NCBI GenBank assembly: GCA_016939345.1
Contig: JAFGHG010000007.1
Coordinates: 1 to 9,388, forward strand
Length of the DNA stretch: 9,388 nucleotides
Origin: Candidatus Omnitrophota bacterium
GTDB lineage: Bacteria; Omnitrophota; Gorgyraeia; Duberdicusellales; 4484-171
Reading direction: 5' to 3'
The number at the start of each line of letters is the position of its first letter. The first letter of the stretch is position 1. Both the position numbers and the translations under genes were made by a program. This document shows, piece by piece, positions 1 through 5,537 of this stretch. Under the pieces are notes generated by a model that had not been told where the DNA came from, ran no database searches, and worked only from the letters and a program-made list of their open reading frames with translations.

Positions 1-6
1 AAATAA

Positions 7-15
7 TGATACAAT
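7..15 (+). promoter_or_regulatory. Candidate extended -10 promoter of the methyltransferase gene
   Basis: The bases read TG-A-TACAAT, an extended -10 (TGn) joined to a hexamer with five of six matches to TATAAT. The -35 region would lie outside the window. Transcription would start near base 22, leaving a leader of about 20 bases before the ATG at 41. That leader has no purine-rich ribosome binding site and begins within a CAGCCGCCGG box. Because the upstream half is missing, the call rests on one element. Confidence 0.4.
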
Positions 16-40
16 AAAAACAGCCGCCGGGACATTTATT

Positions 41-826
41 ATGAAAAGAGTGATAAATCCTCTACTATTAAATGAATTATTTCAGGAGCGGAAATTTTCT
101 CTTTTAGAACCGTCCTCGGTTAATCTGACAATATCAGAAAACGATGCCATGTTTCTCGAAAGCGCCCAAACACACTACTTGAGCACTGGTTTATCAAGTT
201 TGCAAAATATAATCGAAATCATGTCTTTAGCTCAGAAAGAGCGAAATTCCATTGAGCGAATACTCGACTTTCCTTCAGGCTGGGCAAGAGAATTAAGATT
301 TATAAAAGCTTATTTTCCTGATGCTGAGATTACAGCCGGCGATATTGAAAACGATGCCTTGGAGTTTTGCCGGCAAACCTTTAAGACAAATACCTTGATA
401 AGCAAGGAAAATTTCTCTGAAATCAGCAGGGAAAAAAAATTTGACCTGATATGGTGCGGCTCTCTGTTTACCCACATAAATAAAATCCGCTTCAGAAGGC
501 TTTTGGAATTTTTTATCGACTCGCTGAAAGATAAAGGGCTGCTGGTCTTTACGACTTTAAGCCTGCCTGCATTTGGAAAGCTGCTCTCTATTGAAAAAAG
601 TCACGGCTTGAATAAATTAAGCATGTTCAACCTATTAATAAGCTATTCTTTGTCAGGCTATGGCTACAAACAATATCCCGAACAAAGCAGTTACGGCATA
701 TCGATGTCTAAACCCTCCTGGATAAAAAAGACCTTAAACCAATACAGCCGGTTAAAATTACTATCCTATAGACAGATGAACTGGACCGGGCTTCAAGACG
801 TAGTGGGCTGTATCAAAATAAATTAA
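41..826 (+). CDS. Class I SAM-dependent methyltransferase of a glycan cluster
   Basis: A 261-residue soluble protein with a Rossmann methyltransferase core. Motif I is the degenerate ILDFPSGWAR around residues 74-83, where the usual DxGxG glycines are partly replaced. The acidic residue expected to contact the SAM ribose is in AGDIEND (D101), and motif IV is FDLIWCGSLFTH (134-145). The LDF.SG.aR.LR / DLIWCGSL.TH pattern is, from memory, that of methyltransferases found beside glycosyltransferases in polysaccharide loci. The acceptor is unknown; a sugar hydroxyl or terminal cap is a reasonable guess from the neighbours. The start at ATG 41 lacks a Shine-Dalgarno sequence but follows a candidate extended -10. 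The next gene begins 66 bases downstream behind its own promoter. The fold is fairly certain and the substrate is inferred only from context. Confidence 0.8.
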   Translation: MKRVINPLLLNELFQERKFSLLEPSSVNLTISENDAMFLESAQTHYLSTGLSSLQNIIEIMSLAQKERNSIERILDFPSGWARELRFIKAYFPDAEITAGDIENDALEFCRQTFKTNTLISKENFSEISREKKFDLIWCGSLFTHINKIRFRRLLEFFIDSLKDKGLLVFTTLSLPAFGKLLSIEKSHGLNKLSMFNLLISYSLSGYGYKQYPEQSSYGISMSKPSWIKKTLNQYSRLKLLSYRQMNWTGLQDVVGCIKIN

Positions 827-836
827 TAACTGGTAG

Positions 837-862
837 TTGTATTTGATGTGGCTTGTATTTGA
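837..862 (+). repeat. Two 10-base direct repeats overlapping a -35 element
   Basis: TTGTATTTGA occurs at 837-846 and again at 853-862, a spacing of 16 bases. The second copy overlaps the -35 hexamer TTGACT (859-864) of the promoter for the PqqD-domain gene. Tandem sites at this position could be a binding site for a regulator, or a remnant of a short duplication. The repeat is seen directly; regulatory use is inferred. Confidence 0.4.
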
Positions 863-887
863 CTAAAAAAAATCTTTTTGCTAAAAT
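859..887 (+). promoter_or_regulatory. Strong sigma-70-like promoter giving a leaderless mRNA
   Basis: TTGACT (859-864) and TAAAAT (882-887) are separated by 17 bases, the optimal spacing, and each matches consensus at five of six positions. A start 6-7 bases past the -10 falls at 893-894, which is the A or T of the ATG of the PqqD-domain gene. The message would therefore have essentially no 5' leader. This agrees with the lack of a Shine-Dalgarno sequence and favours the ATG at 893 over the TTG at 878. Confidence 0.65.
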
Positions 888-892
888 ACGTT

Positions 893-1333
893 ATGAAAAA
901 TATAAGAATAAACCAGCCAACAGTAATATATAAGATCCTGGGCGATGAGGCAGTTCTTATAAACTATGAAAATGGGAAATATTACTGGGTAGAAAAAATT
1001 GCCGCTTCGCTACTTTCATCTTTAGAACAGGGAATTTATGAAATCGATTCCCTCGGCGAAAGATTATCAAACCGTTACAACATTAAGGGCATAGATATCT
1101 CTAAAGACATAAACGACTTTATTGAACAGCTCAGAGCCGAATCTTTGATCGTAGATGATGATAATATAATATCAAACAGCCGGCCGGCCAGTGAATCCCC
1201 AAACCAGCCTTTAGAGAAATTACCTTATGAAAAACCGATATTACATGTATTCGATGACATGCAGGAACTGATAAAATTAGATCCTGTACACGAGATCGAC
1301 GGAAGAGGCTGGCCTCACTTGATGGATAAATAG
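893..1333 (+). CDS. PqqD/RRE-domain protein with a conserved-type C-terminal tail
   Basis: A 146-residue protein if the ATG at 893 is used; a TTG at 878 would add five residues but lies between the -35 and -10 elements. Residues 5-90 look like a PqqD or RiPP-recognition-element fold: a short beta-hairpin (VLINYENGKYYWVE, 21-34) followed by helices ending in FIEQLRAESLIVDD. A Ser/Pro-rich linker (94-106) leads to a distinct tail, residues 111-144, with YEKP, DDMQELIKLDP and HEIDGRGWPH. From memory, PqqD-family proteins beside HPr-kinase-like genes often end in a similar LDPIHDVDexGWP tail; this was not searched. PqqD domains bind leader peptides for RiPP enzymes, and a fused tail could be a substrate or docking segment. 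No radical SAM enzyme or separate precursor is visible here. The HprK-like gene follows after 33 bases. The domain call is good and the function is unknown. Confidence 0.75.
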   Translation: MKNIRINQPTVIYKILGDEAVLINYENGKYYWVEKIAASLLSSLEQGIYEIDSLGERLSNRYNIKGIDISKDINDFIEQLRAESLIVDDDNIISNSRPASESPNQPLEKLPYEKPILHVFDDMQELIKLDPVHEIDGRGWPHLMDK

Positions 1334-1347
1334 ACATTACTTATAAC
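1319..1347 (+). promoter_or_regulatory. Possible weaker promoter ahead of the HprK-like gene
   Basis: TTGATG (1319-1324) and TATAAC (1342-1347) are 17 bases apart, with four and five matches to consensus. The start would fall near 1354, about 13 bases before the ATG at 1367. The -35 lies inside the last codons of the PqqD-domain gene, so it would be an internal promoter that adds to read-through. It is weaker than the promoter at 859-887 and could be chance in AT-rich DNA. Confidence 0.3.
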
Positions 1348-1366
1348 CATATTGCCAGTTATCATA

Positions 1367-2416
1367 ATGCCTGATGAAAACAAGAGAAAAACTGACCCAC
1401 GATTTTTTTTTAAAACTGTTTATCAGAAATTCCAGCAAGCGGAAAAATCAACTTCTCATCTCAGTAAGTGCTTTTTCAGAATAGGTGATTCAACCATATG
1501 TTTTCGTTTCGCCGGCTCGGGCTTAAAGCCTCAAATGCTTCCTGCTATTGAACACATGATGGTCCCTGCAAACGCTCAGGCAGACCTGACAATATGCGCC
1601 TTTGACACAGACACAACAAAGATCAACATACCTGATCCGCCCTGGTCTTCTACTCTTGAGCGGGGAACCCTGCCGGGTTATTCTGATAAGAGAATCTCCA
1701 CAGCTTTCTTTATTGATTCCTGTATCCTGGCCATGCTCAATATGGATAAACACCTGGCAGTTTATTGGATAAAAAACAGCAAAAATCTTCCCTATAATGA
1801 GCGCTGTTTTCCGGCTAGAGCTCTACTGCATTGGTGGTTTCGCCACAATAAAAAACAAATTGCCCATGCTGCTGCTGTTGGAACACCTGAAGGCGGGATT
1901 TTACTGGCCGGAAAAAGAGGAAGCGGCAAATCAACAACAGCCCTGTCCTGCCTAAACACAGATCTGATGTATGCAGGAGATGATTATATCCTCTTAAGCC
2001 TGAATAATCCACCCCGTGTTTACAGCTTATCAAGCTCTGCTAAATTGAATCCTGACAGCCTTAAAAAATTATCACTATCTATGCCCCGGCTAGGCGTCCG
2101 CGAAAAAATAAACAATAAATCGATTGTTTTTGTCAATAGTCACTATCCTGAAAAAATTATAAGCTCTTTTCCCCTAAAAGCTGTTTTTATTCCAGCTATC
2201 ACCACCAGAGAAAAAACAAAATTAATAGAAATCTCGCCGGCAAAAGCCTTGCTCTCTATAGCTCCCAGCACTGTAATTCCATTGCCGGGTACTGACTCCC
2301 GGGATTTTGACTATCTAGGCGATCTGGTCTCGAAAGTGCCCAATTATATTATTGAGCTTAGCAACAACGCTGAAGAAATCGCTGATTGCATAAAAGTATT
2401 CCTCTCTAAGCATTGA
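1367..2416 (+). CDS. HPr kinase-like P-loop protein (HprK-related)
   Basis: A 349-residue protein from the ATG at 1367; a TTG five codons earlier is possible but less likely. The C-terminal half carries the HprK-type nucleotide-binding core: HAAAV, then GGILLAGKRGSGKSTTAL with Walker A lysine K188, then the YAGDDYILL strand with acidic residues D205 and D206. The N-terminal half is a poorly conserved cap. Classical HPr kinase phosphorylates a serine on the sugar-transport protein HPr, and a relative in the paeninodin lasso-peptide pathway phosphorylates a precursor. Relatives next to PqqD-domain proteins and sugar-cluster genes are known as families but lack an assigned reaction. The gene lies 33 bases after the PqqD-domain gene and 3 bases before a glycosyltransferase gene, so one transcript is likely. 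No HPr or other PTS component is present here. Kinase activity is inferred from the fold. Confidence 0.8.
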   Translation: MPDENKRKTDPRFFFKTVYQKFQQAEKSTSHLSKCFFRIGDSTICFRFAGSGLKPQMLPAIEHMMVPANAQADLTICAFDTDTTKINIPDPPWSSTLERGTLPGYSDKRISTAFFIDSCILAMLNMDKHLAVYWIKNSKNLPYNERCFPARALLHWWFRHNKKQIAHAAAVGTPEGGILLAGKRGSGKSTTALSCLNTDLMYAGDDYILLSLNNPPRVYSLSSSAKLNPDSLKKLSLSMPRLGVREKINNKSIVFVNSHYPEKIISSFPLKAVFIPAITTREKTKLIEISPAKALLSIAPSTVIPLPGTDSRDFDYLGDLVSKVPNYIIELSNNAEEIADCIKVFLSKH

Positions 2417-2419
2417 ATT

Positions 2420-3157
2420 ATGCTGAAAAAAAAGCTTATAAGCGTTATTATGCCAGTATACAATATAGGTGCTTCTTCATATATTGCTCAGGCATTTCAG
2501 TCGATATACAGCCAGGATTACAAAAACCTTGAAATAGTCGTTGTTGACGACGGTTCATCGGATGATTCCGAAAAAATAATTAAGCAATTATCCGGCCCGA
2601 TTAATTATATCCGCCAAAAGCACCAAGGAGTTTCTTCGGCCCGCAACAAGGGTTTGGAAAATGCCCGGGGTGAAATCATCGCTTTTTTGGATTCCGATGA
2701 TTTATGGCCGGAGGATAAACTTAAAAAACAATCCCTTGAGCTTAATTCCTCTAAATCCAGGGATGTAATCCTGGGGCTTACACAAATCTGCATGAAAGAC
2801 AAAGCTAATAAAACAAAAGACAAGGCTTCCTGCAGCGAAGTCGGCTCTCCATACTTATCTTATAACCTGGGCAGCGCCCTGTTTAAAAAATCGGTATTTG
2901 AAAAAGCAGGCAAATTCAATTCATCTCTTTCTTTCGCCGAAGATTACGACTGGTTTATGAGAGCAAGGGAATCAAAAGTTTCAATTGTGGTAATCAGAGA
3001 AATAAGCTTATTTTACAGGCTTCACGATAAAAATATGAGCGGAGACAAAAAACAGATTGAAGATGGTGTAATGGAATCATTTTTATCGTCAATACACCGC
3101 AGAAAATCAAAAGGCAGGCATTCTCTTAAAACTTTAGTCTTTAAAAAGCCAAGATGA
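2420..3157 (+). CDS. GT2 family glycosyltransferase, first of two
   Basis: A 245-residue cytoplasmic GT-A enzyme. It opens with the family signature SVIMPVYN (8-15), has VVVDDGSSDDS with nucleotide-binding aspartates D43-D44, then GVSSARNKGL (70-79) and the metal-binding DSDD (91-94). The probable catalytic region is AEDYDW (173-178). Such enzymes transfer a sugar from a nucleotide-sugar donor, with inversion, to a growing glycan or lipid carrier; donor and acceptor cannot be read from the sequence. No membrane helix is visible. The start lies 3 bases after the HprK-like stop with no Shine-Dalgarno sequence, so translation is probably coupled. Its last codons overlap the start of the next glycosyltransferase by four bases (ATGA). 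Family assignment is secure; specificity is unknown. Confidence 0.9.
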   Translation: MLKKKLISVIMPVYNIGASSYIAQAFQSIYSQDYKNLEIVVVDDGSSDDSEKIIKQLSGPINYIRQKHQGVSSARNKGLENARGEIIAFLDSDDLWPEDKLKKQSLELNSSKSRDVILGLTQICMKDKANKTKDKASCSEVGSPYLSYNLGSALFKKSVFEKAGKFNSSLSFAEDYDWFMRARESKVSIVVIREISLFYRLHDKNMSGDKKQIEDGVMESFLSSIHRRKSKGRHSLKTLVFKKPR

Positions 3158-3927
3158 GCATAAAAAACAAACTAAAAAAGATAGCTTTCGATATCCTTCG
3201 CCCGATTCGTGACTGCGCCTATCTATTCTGGTTCAGGCCCCGGGTAAGTGTGATAATGTCCATATACAACGGCGAGCGTTTTCTGGGTCAGGCCCTTGAA
3301 AGCATCTTTAAGCAAACATACCGGCCTTTTGAGGTTATAGTGGTCGATGACGGATCGTCGGATAATAGCGCAAAAGTAATCCAATCATTTCCCAGAGTAA
3401 AATATTTTTACCAAACCAACAGCGGAGCCGGAGCAGCACGAAATTTCGGGATATCAAAAAGCAGAGGTGATTTCATCGCTTTCCTTGACCAGGACGACCT
3501 TTGGGCCCCGAATAAACTCAAAATCCAATTACTTTATATGCTTAAGCATCCCCAGGTCGATTATCTATTTGCTAAACAGTTGATATTTATCGAACCTGAG
3601 GCCAAGCTTCCTTCAGCTCTTATTAAACGCTGGCTTAACCAGAAAGACCTGCAAAAACCTCACACCGGTTACCTTCCCGGAACCCTTCTGGCTAGAAAAT
3701 CTACCTTTATGAAGTTCGGCTATTTTGATCCATCTTATAAAGGCACTAGCGATGCTGAGTGGTTTTTCCGCATAAAAGACTTAGGGGCTAAAATGGAAAT
3801 ATTGCCTCAGGTTCTGCTTCACAAACGCTTCCATGAATCTAATCACTGCTATCAAACAGATGTCTCTGACCGGGAATTTCTCAGGCTGGTTGAATCTTCA
3901 ATTAAACGCAGGCTCTCCAAGGGCTAG
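3154..3927 (+). CDS. GT2 family glycosyltransferase, second of two
   Basis: A 257-residue GT-A enzyme, clearly related to the previous gene but diverged, so an old duplication or independent recruitment rather than a recent copy. Key parts are VSVIMSIYNGERFL near residues 31-44, VVDDGSSDNS (D65-D66), the AARN helix, the metal-binding DQDD (112-115) and SDAEWFFR (199-206). Unlike its partner it carries about 30 extra N-terminal residues rich in basic and aromatic side chains, which could lie along the inner membrane surface. The start overlaps the preceding stop as ATGA, so the two are translationally coupled and probably act one after the other on the same acceptor. It ends the plus-strand block; the 89 bases to the convergent response-regulator gene hold no convincing terminator. 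Confidence 0.9.
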   Translation: MSIKNKLKKIAFDILRPIRDCAYLFWFRPRVSVIMSIYNGERFLGQALESIFKQTYRPFEVIVVDDGSSDNSAKVIQSFPRVKYFYQTNSGAGAARNFGISKSRGDFIAFLDQDDLWAPNKLKIQLLYMLKHPQVDYLFAKQLIFIEPEAKLPSALIKRWLNQKDLQKPHTGYLPGTLLARKSTFMKFGYFDPSYKGTSDAEWFFRIKDLGAKMEILPQVLLHKRFHESNHCYQTDVSDREFLRLVESSIKRRLSKG

Positions 3928-4016
3928 AACTGTTAAAACTTGTTTCTTAAAATAAAATAGCTCCAATCGCATTATCAAAGATGATACAACTTTTTTTCAA
4001 TGCCATTCTGCGCCGG

Positions 4017-4385
4017 TTAAGAAATAATCTCATTTACCCTGTTCAAAAGCTCTCTGGCTTCTATAGATTTTACAATATATTCGGTGGCTCCGAAAGCCCG
4101 GGCCTGAAAGGTATACTCCATGTCAGATTTTGCCGTAAGCATTACTATCGGGACATCTGCACAATCGGGAAAATCATTCCTTAAAGAATGTAAGACCTCA
4201 AAACCATCCATTGTAGGCATTACAATATCAAGAAGCACCAGATCAGGGGTCTTTTCTCCAAAAAGACTTAACCCCTCCTTGCCGTTCCTGGCAACCACGA
4301 CTTCATAACCGGCGTTCTCAAGCATATACTTGGTAGGATTGATAAAATCCTGGTCGTCGTCGATTATGAGTATTCTTTTTTTCAT
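4017..4385 (-). CDS. Single-domain response regulator (CheY-like receiver)
   Basis: A 122-residue receiver domain with no output domain. The acidic pocket is IIDDD (D9, D10, D11), the phospho-acceptor is D53 in LVLLDIVMP, the signalling threonine is T84 in VMLTAKSD, and the invariant lysine is K106. The residue after that lysine is serine (YIVKS) where most receivers have proline. Stand-alone receivers relay phosphate or bind a partner such as a kinase, motor or enzyme. No histidine kinase lies in the window. The start is supported by a purine-rich stretch (AGGGGG then AGGAG) directly before the ATG. The gene follows the six-cysteine miniprotein by 30 bases and may share its transcript. Function beyond phospho-signalling is unknown. 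Confidence 0.9.
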   Translation of the reverse strand: MKKRILIIDDDQDFINPTKYMLENAGYEVVVARNGKEGLSLFGEKTPDLVLLDIVMPTMDGFEVLHSLRNDFPDCADVPIVMLTAKSDMEYTFQARAFGATEYIVKSIEARELLNRVNEIIS

Positions 4386-4415
4386 CTCCTCCCCCTATTT
4401 ATCTATAAGACACAG

Positions 4416-4637
4416 CTACTCCTGAAGACACATAAGCTCATATCCTGTAAGACAGACCTGGTCCTGGCCAGTATAACAATCATCCTCTGTATAAATAGAA
4501 CAACAAGCAAGCTTCTCGCCAGGGCCGCAAAGGTTTTGGCCCTTTTGCCGGTTATAGAAAGCATGCCATATAATAAACCTGACAAAAAACGTCGCGGCGA
4601 CTATTATTATGACTAATCTCAATATCCATGACCTCAT
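4416..4637 (-). CDS. Membrane-anchored six-cysteine miniprotein, unknown
   Basis: I do not recognise this 73-residue product. Residues 4-26 form a hydrophobic segment (LRLVIIIVAATFF core) that could be an uncleaved anchor or signal peptide. The remainder carries six cysteines, in LCGPG, ACC, DDC, QVC and LMC contexts, enough for three disulfides if the tail is exported. Glycine, aspartate and glutamate fill the spaces, and there is no zinc-ribbon CxxC pair. The ATG at 4637 has no good ribosome binding site; a TTG five codons later is an alternative start. An overlapping reading frame (4403-4585) is less protein-like. The gene sits 109 bases after the 88-residue membrane protein and 30 bases before the response regulator. 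Coding status is likely but not certain. Confidence 0.55.
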   Translation of the reverse strand: MRSWILRLVIIIVAATFFVRFIIWHAFYNRQKGQNLCGPGEKLACCSIYTEDDCYTGQDQVCLTGYELMCLQE

Positions 4638-4707
4638 CGTAAAGATTGACTAAGGGATTTTAATTGCAATATCTTTTATTAACGGAATCATAGAACAAGA
4701 AATAAAA

Positions 4708-4746
4708 ATCCAAAAACAAAAGCAGAACTACAAGTAGCAGCTTCTA
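4708..4746 (-). terminator. Weak candidate terminator after the umu-linked genes
   Basis: Directly after the stop of the 88-residue protein, the minus strand has a short CTAC/GTAG inverted repeat with almost no loop, followed by a T-rich run (TTTTGTTTTT). The stem is poor by intrinsic-terminator standards, so partial read-through into the six-cysteine gene is likely. No better terminator was found between 4638 and 4746. Confidence 0.2.
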
Positions 4747-5013
4747 TTATTGCTTCAGATATCTCTCCCACTCCTCTTTATCCTTATCTTTTAAAACATC
4801 AAGCAATACCAGACCGATAACAAGGGCCGGGACTGATATTAGAAGCATTTTGTTCCAGTTAAAATCAGCAGAATCTCCCCCGGCCTGCTGGCTGTTCAGA
4901 GCATCTTTCATGCCTCTGATGCTTGCCTTTTGCTTAGGTGTGTAAGAGATAAAAGCAGCTGCTGATACGATGAGGGCGACAATACTTATAACGGTTTTTT
5001 GCTTATAGTTCAT
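4747..5013 (-). CDS. Small two-helix membrane protein, unknown
   Basis: An unrecognised 88-residue protein. Hydrophobic segments lie at residues 7-24 (VISIVALIVSAAAFISY) and 55-73 (MLLISVPALVIGLVLLDVL). They are joined by a polar loop with a Gly/Asp/Ser-rich part, and the protein ends in a highly charged tail (KDKDKEEWERYLK). A hairpin with both ends in the cytoplasm fits the basic N-terminus and charged C-terminus, but the loop also holds basic residues, so topology is not certain. The ATG at 5013 has a good ribosome binding site (AAGGAT, which also contains the upstream TAA) at ideal spacing, and the gene starts 7 bases after the preceding stop. It therefore belongs to the umuDC transcript. 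It resembles no toxin or transporter I can name. Confidence 0.7.
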   Translation of the reverse strand: MNYKQKTVISIVALIVSAAAFISYTPKQKASIRGMKDALNSQQAGGDSADFNWNKMLLISVPALVIGLVLLDVLKDKDKEEWERYLKQ

Positions 5014-5020
5014 CTAATCC

Positions 5021-5344
5021 TTACGAACCGGAAAGAGCATCTCTTTGCTTTTTTATTATGGAAAAAATCTCATCAAAGTTTTTATTCACCATCTCATTTA
5101 TCTCTTTTAGATTGCTGGCATTAAGCTCAAGCCATTTCTGGTGAGCTGAAACCATTTCCCAGAGATCTTTGATTTTGCTATCAGCAATTGTAGAGAGCTG
5201 AGACCTGCTCGCTGCTAAACCGGAATAATTCAGTTTCTTTTCAAGATCCCTTATTTTAGCCATTGAAAGGATATTTACCACTATCAGGCTCAATATCGCA
5301 AGAACTATAATTACATCCGAAATCCCCTTACTTTTTTCCTTCAC
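5021..5344 (-). CDS. Small membrane-anchored coiled-coil protein, unknown
   Basis: A 107-residue unrecognised protein with one N-terminal transmembrane helix (about residues 9-28, SDVIIVLAILSLIVVNIL). Two stretches with coiled-coil character follow (29-40 and roughly 58-102), rich in Lys, Glu, Leu and Ile. With basic residues before the helix, the N-terminus should face the cytoplasm and the coiled coil should lie outside; the reverse is possible. The start is GTG at 5344, fixed by an excellent Shine-Dalgarno sequence inside the upstream gene. It overlaps that 67-residue gene by 17 bases and precedes the 88-residue gene by 7, so all are co-translated. A single-pass helix with a coiled coil recalls small division or envelope factors, but there is no sequence match I can name. 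Confidence 0.7.
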   Translation of the reverse strand: MKEKSKGISDVIIVLAILSLIVVNILSMAKIRDLEKKLNYSGLAASRSQLSTIADSKIKDLWEMVSAHQKWLELNASNLKEINEMVNKNFDEIFSIIKKQRDALSGS

Positions 5345-5531
5345 TGCCCACCTCCTTTTTTTTATAACTTTCTATTTTCTTCTGCAAAGACTCGCTGACA
5401 GCAAAATATCTATCGGCATCATCGGTGTCTGAACGATAATCACGTATCTTTTGCAGATTCTCTTTGTATTTCCAGAGACAAAAGATGATAATTATTATAA
5501 ACAGGACTATAATGAAATTTACAGCATCCAT
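5328..5531 (-). CDS. Small single-helix membrane protein after umuC, unknown
   Basis: A 67-residue protein with a very hydrophobic N-terminal helix (residues 5-20, FIIVLFIIIIIF core), then a charged cytoplasmic-type tail rich in Lys, Glu, Asp and Tyr that could form a short coiled coil (22-62). The ATG at 5531 lies 6 bases after the umuC stop with no good Shine-Dalgarno sequence, so its translation probably depends on ribosomes finishing umuC. Its 3' end overlaps the next membrane gene by 17 bases. Single-helix proteins made with SOS genes in other bacteria include division inhibitors (Caulobacter SidA, Bacillus YneA), but no sequence similarity is claimed. Unrecognised; coding status is supported by tight packing. 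Confidence 0.65.
   Translation of the reverse strand: MDAVNFIIVLFIIIIIFCLWKYKENLQKIRDYRSDTDDADRYFAVSESLQKKIESYKKKEVGSEGKK
5349..5357 (-). promoter_or_regulatory. Shine-Dalgarno site that decides a GTG start
   Basis: On the minus strand the bases read AAGGAGGTG, a near-perfect anti-16S match, with GGAGG six bases before the GTG at 5344. It sits inside the last codons of the 67-residue gene and is the clearest ribosome binding site in the window. It shows that the overlapping GTG start is real. Confidence 0.8.
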
Positions 5532-5537
5532 TAAGGT

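Noticed and set aside
1179..1188. GCCGGCCGGC palindrome
   Set aside because: Short, within the linker codons of the PqqD-domain gene, and GC-rich palindromes of this size arise easily.
3928..4016. Bidirectional terminator between convergent genes
   Set aside because: Only weak imperfect inverted repeats such as ATCA/TGAT were found, with no GC-rich stem and U-run.
3981..4184. 67-codon plus-strand frame preceded by TGATACAAC, an extended -10-like sequence
   Set aside because: It runs antisense through the response regulator, has no ribosome binding site, and its product is not protein-like; the -10-like match is probably chance.
4403..4585. 60-codon minus-strand frame overlapping the six-cysteine gene
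   Set aside because: It shares most of its length with the longer 73-codon frame, which has a better membrane anchor and patterned cysteines. I cannot fully exclude it, but the other frame is preferred.
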